Positions 36,501 to 47,713 of a stretch of 64,000 bases of DNA are shown piece by piece; position 1 is the first letter of the stretch; each line of letters starts with the position of its first letter. The notes under the pieces are model-generated. The model made no database searches. It was not told the DNA's origin and saw only the letters and a list, made by a program, of their open reading frames with translations. The position numbers and the translations under genes were made by a program. The stretch is taken from assembly GCA_029582265.1 (NCBI GenBank), contig CM055817.1:26902258-26966257 (forward strand), given 5' to 3'. Source of the DNA: Zoroaster sp. YZ-2022 (Eukaryota; Echinodermata; Asteroidea; Forcipulatida; Zoroasteridae).

Positions 36501-39500
36501 AAGGAAATCTGATAAAATTGCAATGCTTATTAAATTCTCAAAAATTTGTCTACTTTTTTTTTACAATCATTCAGAGATTTCCAAAAATGTTTAGAGTTTT
36601 TAGTTTATTAAATGTTTATTAACATTTTTAACTGCAGATCTACACGAATTTCTATAAACTTTTTTTGCATGCTTGTAACATGCACATACATATCCATTAC
36701 GTGGTTTGTCACACTGAACCCAAATACGGTACCAGAAACGTTGTCTATCTCTGGCAGTTGTACAATTATTATTCCACCAATGAGTTTTCTTGGTATATTT
36801 CCTAGGCCTGGTTTCAGGGTTGCTTGATTTCACAGACTCGTGAATCACATTAGCGAGCCTATCACAAACATTATTTACCAAAATTTGAGCACGATAAACG
36901 TCATGAATATCTGATTCAGATGTTTCAAAATTTTCAAGATGAACAGCAAGATTTTCAAATAAATTATGACAGAAAGTTTCTTTCTCCCAATAACACTTTG
37001 GAAAAGATGTGACAGTTTTGCAGTTAACATTTGGGTGATTAGCATCAACAGGGGTAATAGCAAGCTGAATGATAGTTAGCAATGGTAGGTAATCACTTGT
37101 ATTATCGGGGAAAGCATCAGAAATAATTTTACAAGAATTAACTTTACTGAATGAATAATCATTGACGATCACATGATCAATGTAGCTTCTATGATTACCT
37201 TTAAAATAAGTGTAGTCAACTTGCTGGTCAAACGCAAAATTACAGACAGAAAAATCATTATCACCAAAAAAATCATATAATAACAGGCTATTGGATTTGT
37301 AGAGGTGATATTTAAACCAGTTACGATTGATCTGAGATTTGAGATTATGTGTAGAATGGAAAGTGTTCTGATTGGTACCTGGTAGAGTGTGTCGGATGCT
37401 ACAACTATTGTGTGATATGTTCACACGGGTAGATATTGGGTATCGCTGGGAATAACAATTTTGCACAAAGTACGCTTTGTCCGTTTAACTGCTTTTTATC
37501 AAGTTTATAATTTTATTTTAAATTAAATTGTTGCAGTTAGCTGTGGAGAGGATGAAGTAGCTTGTAACACGTCTAATCTGATCTGCGTCCAAAATAACAC
37601 GTCTGAAAGAGGCCTACCTTTCTGCTTTCCTTCAGGTTTGTTTATCAAGATGTAGACAAAGGTGTAAAACAGACTAAGTCAACAAACGCATCGCTAAAAG
37701 GGTATGGGAACGAGGATGATAACACACTAAATAGTAGGGCTGTATTTTTAGGAGATGACCAATTTTACAGTTTCCAAAGCTCATTCCCCGATGTCTCCAA
37801 GAGAACGTGATTGGTGCTCAACAGATCTTTTAAACTGGGGCGCCCTCCATTGAGAAATTATTGTTAGCACCAACCTGACCAGACACCTTCATTGAGCAAG
37901 AGACACGTAATTGTCTCAATAACAAAATGGATGCATTCAATCTGTGCATGTAAATACGTTTGATGTTTGATGTTTATCGATCTTAAAACCCTGCGACGCG
38001 CCATGACACTTATACGAACAGCGCGGTTGCATCGCGCTTAATTTTTCAGTAGGTGTGAAGGGGCGCTATAACTTCTGTTGCGTTGAACACTACCAACTGC
38101 CAATGGTTTTAACAGATGCCTAGAGGTCCTCTAGACCCCAGACAACAATTTGAAGCAAAAAAAATGTAAGGGCCCTTTAGGTTGATGTTTATTTTAGTTC
38201 TGATAACGCTTTTCCCCCTACCCCAAATCGACATAAAATATACCCTATTATTTGTACCAATAGCAGTTATAGGAATAAACATCTCTCATCCTCTGGCTGA
38301 TGGCTCCAGCCTGTCTGGAATCATGTTCTGGCACACCATAGTGGGTAACTGATAGCTTTTGATAAGCCGCTTAGGAGCCGAACTCAATGGCCTTGTGTTG
38401 ACAGATGGGATTAGGATTTGTACACGGTCCTATGGGACCATGCTTTTTGCAGTAGGATGTTTGGGGTCAATGGTTCAAAGCAGGCTAATGGGAATTAACC
38501 ATGCTATTTGGGTATACTTCAACAGTGAACTTACGGAGTTTGAGAAATTTGGGGTAAAAATCAACGGAGTAATTAAATTTTATTTACAAACCTACATGCA
38601 AAATAAGCAGCATGGCACGCCGCAGGGTTGCAGTATTTCCACTTTTTCAAAGATAGGGTCTAACGGTCTTTACGTGGTCTGGGTTCACCTTGTTACAGAA
38701 TTATGCGGTGAAAGTGATATCTTTATAGATGATCCGTACGATCTGAAGTCTCCCCTCTACCCTTCGAACTATCCATCAAATACTAAGTGCTTTTGGCGAG
38801 TCATTTTTTGGCTGGAGGATTTTATACAACATCTCATCGAAGTACTTTCTTTCCGAACGGAGTTATTCCACGATTTGGTACGTATCGAACTGACAGGCCG
38901 GAAGTCGTTTGTGTTGCAAGGAGCGACAAAAGTGCGTTCAATATTAGTGGAGACTGATTATTCTGTACCTGACGTGGTTGAGTTTTCATTTACTGGTGAT
39001 TCGACTGTGGAGTATAAAGGTTTCCATTTCAGGTTGACACAACTGCTTGCTATTGGTGGTAAGTTATATCTTATTTGAATGGAATTTACTAACAAACCGT
39101 AAAAATATGGAATCAAGCATAAAACCTTGTATTAGGAAAATGGATTGCCAGTAGATCACAGTACTAAAATTGCGTTTTGAACAGTGAGTATAAACACCAA
39201 CCTCTAAGTGTATGTTGTAAAATATGCAAAATATGGATTTTTAAAGCGGAAATTCACAAATGTTGTGATTTGGCCTGATGAGGGGTTAAATAATAGTTGC
39301 GGAAAAGTCGGACAATTTAAGTGATCTCGTTTTGGTGATACAGTAAAAACAAGTTCCAGTATAGGGGCAATAAGTGCTTGCCTGACTTTGTATACACTGA
39401 AGGTAAAAGTCTAACCTAGGACAGGTTAACAACCTCCTTTTTGTATACAGATGAATATTGTCACAACGGTCTGGACTGCGGAAATGGTTTATGCTTAGAT

Positions 39501-42500
39501 AACAACGCCAGATGTGATGGGTTTAAAGATTGTCAAGGAAACGAAATAGACGAACAGTTCTGTGGTAAGACACTATATTTCGGGAATTTAATTTTAATTT
39601 CTGGATCTAATACTCATATGAGTTTAGTCACAGTTACAGGGCTGTAGTCAATCATATTACTGGATATGAATACCAGTTGGTCCCGTCCAATCGGGAAACT
39701 CTTCTTTATCTGATTGATTTAATTTTGCCCTACACCGACGTGTGTATAGCACTGTATACTTGGTGCTTTCCGAGTGTCTGTGGAAAAAAAACTTTAGAGG
39801 CAACTCGGGCGGGATTCGAACCCACGACCGGTTGCTTACTAGTGCAGACGTCTTAACCTCTCGACCACCGAGCTTGCCCGATGTCAATGGTTGATGAAAT
39901 TCCAAACTCGGTGGTCGAGGTTAAGACGTCGGTGTAATTAAATCAATTGTTTATCACCCGACGCAAGAATGTCATCAAACTATAAATATCGCGGCACCCG
40001 CTGCTATACAGGATTCTAGCCGGCCAATCGACATCGGACATCCTCCTCGGTTGTCGAGAGGTTAAGACGTCTACACTAGTAAACAGGAGGTCGTGGGTTC
40101 GAATTCCGCCCGAGTCGCCTGTGAACGTTTTTTTTACAGACAGACACTCAGAGAGCACAGTGCTATACACACGTCGGTGTAGGCCAAAATTAAATCAATT
40201 GTTTATCACCCGACGCAAACAACTTCTTTATCTAAAAAGACTTCTATCAATGTTTGTGATTTTTATGTTTGTATCTCGATTTAACTCCTTTTCTTTTATA
40301 ATGAGGACACCAAACGTTCGGATCGGGAAACCTTACTGTGACAATGACAGATTCTGTGTTTGTAGCGCCCTCTGCTGGTGTATCATTTTCAAACTTGATT
40401 TCTTCCCCATGTATTTTCATAGAAAATATCACTTGTCCTGAGTTTTATCACTGTCAGAACTTCAGTGAATGTAAGTATCTATCTCAGGTTTGCGACGGAC
40501 ATGTAGACTGCCCTCAAGGAGATGACGAGAAAGAATGCGGTAAGTCTGTGTTTCACCTCTTGAGGGCGCTCATTGACTTGCTAGTGCCATAACCTCAAAG
40601 GTACACCCACTAAATAAACTCCCATAGTAAACATTGCTAAATACAAAATATTCAAAAATCATTAACAATTCTTAGAAGACCTACAGTTTTTAATACCAAA
40701 ACGCCCACACTGAAAATCAGCCATTTTGGAAAATCAAATTAGGATTTGAAATCAAATTAGGACCACTTTTTCAGGGCCTAGTGTTTCGAAAATACTCAAA
40801 GTTGTAAGTCAATGACCCCCAGGTCATGATATTGGACCATTATTACATAATCCTTCAAATGGATTGGCCTCATATCTTTGTTTTTCAGAAATAAATAAGG
40901 ACATACACATAATGATAAACAGCTCGGCGCATGAATTCCTCACTATTTAGTGGGGTGCACCCTCAACCGCATCCACAAGTTCTATCTCATGCTCACTACT
41001 AGAAACTGGCGGGGAAAAGAATTCCCCCAATGCTGATCGGTTACTACATACACAAATAAATGAAAAACCAGGTTGAATATTTATAGGAAACAAACTTAGA
41101 GGAATAAATTTGTTTATTCGTAATATAATGCCCATACTATTATTATGTTTTAACACGTTCATTTGTTTCCCTCAACAGTTTGAAATAAATCCTTTCCTTA
41201 AATAAAGGAAGGTTATTTACCATCGCTAATGTAGGCTTTCTGTTTTTCTTCCATACAAGTGTATGAAAATAAACTGAGGATGGTCTAATAATTATAGGCT
41301 GGTCCCTTAAACATGCCCAGAATTAGTGTTATGATATATGCCTTGAGTCAGGAAATCAGACAAAAATGGCAGTAGTATATAGTTAAGATATATAGTTTTC
41401 TGTTTCTTAATATAGATCGGCGGTGCCCCAATGAATGCAGCTGCCAATACGATGATAACAGCAATCTAAAGGTGATTTGTAAGAACGGTTGGGACGAAAC
41501 AACTGTTACAAACATCCCTAAGATCACGAAGGAACTGTAAGATACCACTTATAATTAATACTTTTATTTGAAACTTTTGGAGCGATAAAGATAAAGTTAT
41601 TCAACATAATTATGTCTCATATACTATTTTAGGTCAATTCGATTTTCAGTTTACAAACTCGTCTTGCAAACCCAAATAAACACTAATTAATTAATTATTC
41701 TTAGTCAACATTTTCGATAAATAAATAAATGTGAAAAAGTCGTTTAAAACACAGCACAGCAGAATTCAAATCAATCCAGCAATTTTGGCTGCAATTGGAC
41801 ATCGTTTCATAGCAAAAAATAAATAAATAAATAAATAAAAAACATTTTAAAAAAGATGCGCAAGTCTGAGACGACGCGGGCGAAGATCAGGAACCAGACT
41901 TATTTTGGACTTAAAAGTTACTTTTCAAATTTCTATACTAGATACATGCCATTTCGCAGCCTATCATGGAATGCCTAGGCATCCAATACAAGCTAGCTTT
42001 TACAATACTTATTTCAAATAAATCCTTACATTATCATCTGTTATTAAAGCATCACTGATGAAAGTAATTTAAATTTAAGCGTTTGAATTTGCATCATAAT
42101 TATCTTCTTTTGTTCTTCTTAGTACACTTTCAGGAGCAAACATCAGTGTCCTCAGTGCAGGTCTATTCAAAGAATTCATGTTCCTTACTGTGCTGTAAGT
42201 TTTCCGATACTGCTTCTTACGACACTATACACTTTCAGAACTCTCGAACAAAATAAAATGATCATTGAATAACAAGGAATACATATTTTTTCCACAGACA
42301 CTCGGAAAGCACTGACTACTTCCTACATATGTTGGTATACGGGCAAAAATCAAACCAACAATAACAACAACAATAATAATAACAGAATAAAACCTAATTT
42401 TTGCGTGATGATAACAAAGAGCGGGCACTGACCGAATTGACCTCTGGAATCTGCTAATGTTTTCACTTTCATCTTAAATATATATACTGACATCATTTGC

Positions 42501-45500
42501 CAAGCGCATTAAAGCACCATAAACATTGGCATCACCCCTGGTGCTGTGTATATTTAATTGATAACAATACATAGAGAATTAACTGTTGCAAACAGCTTAC
42601 CAATCTAAAGGACCTGTAGTACGGTATAAATACAAAATAATGGTTTCGAACCTAGCAGGTTCTTTGTCAAAGGCAACCTTCGAGAAAGGTCATGACAACA
42701 ACCATTATTTTGCATGATAACAATACACAACGATTGAAATATCTATGCATCTATGTCTACTAACATTTCCAGCTTTTTGAACCTAGGTCGTTGACTGGTA
42801 ATGAAATCCACCAACTACTTCCTGGGGCCTTTGTAGATCTTGGCAACCTAACGTTTTTGTAAGTTTAAACAGTTTTTTAAAAAATATTACAAAGGGCCCA
42901 TATTACATTATGAGGCCACTTTTTGTAAACTTCTTTGCTTTTGTTTGTTAATATCTACGCATTTATGTCTACTTTTGTCCCACTTTTTGAACTTAGGTCG
43001 TTGTCTGGAAATGAAATTGACCGACTACTTCCTGGGATCTTCGTCGATCTTAGCAACCTAATTTTTTTGTAAGTTTAAATAAATTAGTAAATAATGAGTT
43101 ATTAAAAGGGCCCAGTTTACCATTATGAGGTCACTTTTGGTATAACGTTATGATCAAATTTACAGTAAGAGCCATTTTAAATAATATATGGCAGTCAAAA
43201 TTACGCTGCACCCTCAAAAATAACATCGATTGTATTTAGAATCTCTGTAATAAGTTAAAACTATATTTATATACTTTGATTTTTGTATTGAAAGGACACA
43301 TCGAGGGATCCTGTGATCGTAACGTTGAGTTGTCGAAGCAGTGATTATTGTCAAAACCAACAAATTATTACAACTCATATTACATGATGCTACTGCAAAC
43401 CTTCATCTTACTGATCTTACACCATATACAAACCTTCCTCTTACTGATCTTACACCATATACAAACCTTCCTCTTACTGATCTTACACCATATACAAACC
43501 TTCCTCTTACTGATCTTACACCATATATAAACCTTCCTCTTACTGATCTTACATCATATACAAACCTTCCTCTTACTGATCTTACACCATATACAAACCT
43601 TCCTCTTACTGATCTTACACCATATACAAACCTTCCTCTTACTGATCTTACACCATATACAAACCTTCCTCTTACTGATCTTACACCATATACAAACCTT
43701 CCTCTTACTGATCTTACACCATATACAAACCTTCCTCTTACTGATCTTACACCATATACAAACCTTCCTCTTACTGATCTTACACCATATACAAACCTTC
43801 CTCTTACTGATCTTACACCATATACAAACCTTCCTCTTACTGATCTTACACCATATACAAACCTTCCTCTTACTGATCTTACACCATATACAAACCTTCC
43901 TCTTACTGATCTTACACCATATACAAACCTTCCTCTTACTGATCTTACACCATATACAAACCTTCCTCTTACTGATCTTACACCATATACAAACCTTCCT
44001 CTTACTGATCTTACACCATATACAAACCTTCCTCTTACTGATCTTACACCATATACAAACCTTCCTCTTACTGATCTTACACCATATACAAACCTTCCTC
44101 TTACTGATCTTACACCATATACAAACCTTCCTCTTACTGATCTTACACCATATACAAACCTTCCTCTTACTGATCTTACACCATATACAAACCTTCCTCT
44201 TACTGATCTTACACCATACAAACCTTCCTCTTACTGATCTTACACCATATACAAACCTTCCTCTTACTGATCTTACACCATATACAAACCTTCCTCTTAC
44301 TGATCTTACACCATACAAACCTTCCTCTTACTGATCTTACACCATATACAAACCTCCCTCTTACTGATCTTACACCATATACAAACCTTCCTCTTACTGA
44401 TCTTACACCATATACAAACCTTCCTCTTACTGATCTTACACCATATACAAACCTTCCTCTTACTGATCTTACACCATATACAAACCTTCCTCTTACTGAT
44501 CTTACACCATACACAAACCTTCCTCTTACTGATCTTACACCATACACAAACCTTCCTCTTACTGATCTTACACCATATACAAACCTTCCTCTTACTGATG
44601 TTACACCATACACAAACTTTCCTCTTACTGATCTTACACCAAATACAAACCTTCCTCTTACTGATTTTACACCATATACGAAAATTCAAATCCTACTTAT
44701 GTTCATATACTTTGATTTTTGTATTGAAGGGACATCTCGAGGAACCAAATAAAGGATCTTGAGGTGGACTCTTTCTCCGGACTCAATAATTTGGAATCCA
44801 TGTGAGTAAACCTCTTTTTATGGATTTACTTTTGGGAAAGAGGTTGTCTTGTTGATGACAATAATCATTACTGTTAAAATACGAACTCCGTTTAAATCCT
44901 GTGACTTCACATCCCCTATGTGGACGTGTGTACACGGTAGAAACCTTTCCACAGGGTGTGGCGCGGACGGCACTGACCGGAACGTCCCCAAGCGGCTGAG
45001 AACGCGTCCATTGGGATGGAAATATACCGTCCCAGTATGGAATGATTTGTCGAGTTCTCCGTTTGGAGCCAATATAAATCTATAATCAACAGCCCCTAAT
45101 TAAGAAACAACAGGACACCAGAAATAAAATAAAATTACATAAAGTACTGGTTTATTTAAACTTTTCCTTGTATTTATTTCTTCCTCTCAACATAGGGCGT
45201 CTATTGATTTTGATTTACAGGGGCTAGATTTCAGGGGATGTCGCCCCGCACAATACCCTTGTGAGAGTTATCGTAAGCTCCTATAACACTAGGAACTGAT
45301 ACCGCACCGCCGTTTACAGCCCCTCAAATGTGCTTTAATCGCTCTATATGCTAGGCGACTCAACAAGCTTGCCCGCCGCCAGAGCAGCGCCGACAAAACT
45401 CGAACTCTTACCAAAGCTCTGCTTTCGCCACAGCAATCGCGCTCCTTATAATCCTTCCATGATCCAGCACTGCAGCCCAGATGCAAGTGACGCACACCGT

Positions 45501-46566
45501 CCAATCACTGCGCACTAAGCGGAGACTTACTGCAGACGGGGGCTTGGCAAGGTTCCTGTCGCGTCACAATAATAATACCAGATTTGAATTTCTTTAGTAG
45601 TCAATGTGATACAAATCAGGTTGCAAATTATTTAAAATAATGTGAAAGTTAATACACATATAACATTCATTGCAGCTTATTGTTAATTACCTCCGGCACC
45701 GAAGGTGTCCGGAGGTATTATATGTAATCACCCCTGTGGGTAGGCCTTGGCAAGGTTGTGGGGACTGATAAGAAAAGGGTAGGCCATGACACCGTATCTG
45801 TGGGGGTTGTTCTTAAATCCCCTCGACCCCCACGACCCACGACCCCTCGACCCCAGCACATACGCTCATATAAACGAAGCACACATACTAGTACTCGCGG
45901 AATTCACTACCACCAGTGCAGTACGAGTGTATGTATGTATTTCGCAATGCCCATGCGCAAGCATGTCGCATGGCTGGCCGGCCTGCGCCAGAATCAAATT
46001 GTATCCCAAATGGGAACCTGTTTACGGCCCGAGTTCGAAAATGGCTAGCTCGCGAAATCAACGAATTTATAATGCTGCCACAAGCCATATTATACCATTC
46101 CCGAGTAGATAATTTCATATTTTATCCCAAAAAAATCATACTTATGTCGGATTTTTGCTAGTTGGGTAAGGACGCAGTTTTTGGCAACATTCTTGCTACA
46201 ACTCATTACGGTCGTAGAAGGATATCGCTTCCAAGACGGCCGCATGGCTTTCCGGCATCCTGATTGGTCAATAAGCATCACTGTCCGAATATGTGACTCT
46301 TGCTGTCCATTCGATCCTCCGGAGCTCCGTTTGTTCACGTTCAGTAGACGGGAGTGCACCGGGCATTCTAATTGGGGCCGTATTCGAACACAGATTCCGA
46401 TTTGGGATGCGATATGATTCTGAGCGCACGTACGTCGTGGGGGTCGAGGGGTCGAGGGGGTTTAAGAACAACCCTATCTGTGGGGACATTTTCATGTCCC
46501 CATAGCATTTTTGGTCCTTACAACTGTGTGTAAAAGCGAGTGTATGTCCCCACAATTACGGAAAAA

Positions 46567-46603
<37 letters not shown>

Positions 46604-46755
46604 AACGTACACACCATTCGTTGTGGGGTCCAAAACACAATAGAACAATTGGACCCCACAAGGTAACTATAGAAAATCTTGTACCCCACAGGAGAATTAT
46701 AAGGAAAAGGGATAATAGAACGAACAAAGGAATACCCCACAAATCAATGTGCGTG

Positions 46756-46793
<38 letters not shown>

Positions 46794-47297
46794 CGTACAC
46801 ACCATTCGTTGTGGGGTCCAAAACACAATAGAACAATTGGACCCCACAAGGTAACTATAGAAAATCTTGTACCCCACAGGAGAATTATAAGGACAAGGGA
46901 TAATAGAACGAACAAAGGAATACCCCACAAATCAATGTGCGTGAGGGTGTGTGGGTGTGTGTGTGAACGTACACACCATTCGTTGTGGGGTCCAAAACAC
47001 AATAGAACAATTGGACCCCACAAGGTAACTATAGAAAATCTTGTACCCCACAGGAGAATTATAAGGAAAAGGGATAATAGAACGAACAAAGGGATACCCC
47101 ACAAATCAATGTGCGTGAGGGTGTGTGTGTGTGTGTGTGTGTGAACGTACACACCATTCGTTGTGGGGTCCAAAACACAATAGAACAATTGGACCCCACA
47201 AGGTAACTATAGAAAATCTTGAAAATTCTACAGGAGAATTATAAGGAAAAGGGATAATAGAACGAACAAAGGAATACCCCACAAATCAATGTGCGTG

Positions 47298-47339
<42 letters not shown>

Positions 47340-47674
47340 CTTACACACCATTCGTTGTGGGGTCCAAAACACAATGGAACAATGGTACCCCACAAGGTAA
47401 CTATAGAAAATCTTGTACCCCACAGGAGAATTCTATAGAAAAGGGATAATAGAACGAACCAATGTGTGTGAGGGTGTGAGGGTGTGTGTGTGTGTGTGAA
47501 CGTACACACCATTCGTTGTGGGGTCCAAAACACAATAGAACAATTGGACCCCACAAGGTAACTATAGAAAATCTTGTACCCCACAGGAGAATTATAAGGA
47601 AAAGGGATAATAGAACGAACAAAGGAATACCCCACAAATCAATGTGCGTGAGGGTGTGTGTGTGTGTGTGTGTG

Positions 47675-47713
<39 letters not shown>

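Noticed and set aside
38359..38698. Coding extension upstream of the second CUB exon
   Set aside because: The frame is open, but a good acceptor at 38698 gives the phase seen in all neighbouring exons and the upstream part has no domain-like sequence.
43341..44237. Long repeat-coded proteins on both strands
   Set aside because: They are frames through the 33-bp minisatellite, open only because the unit is a stop-free multiple of three.
46518..47188. Repeated frames MGYSFVRSIIPFPYNS and the like
   Set aside because: They are translations of the 190-bp array units and GT runs; frames change with unit number.
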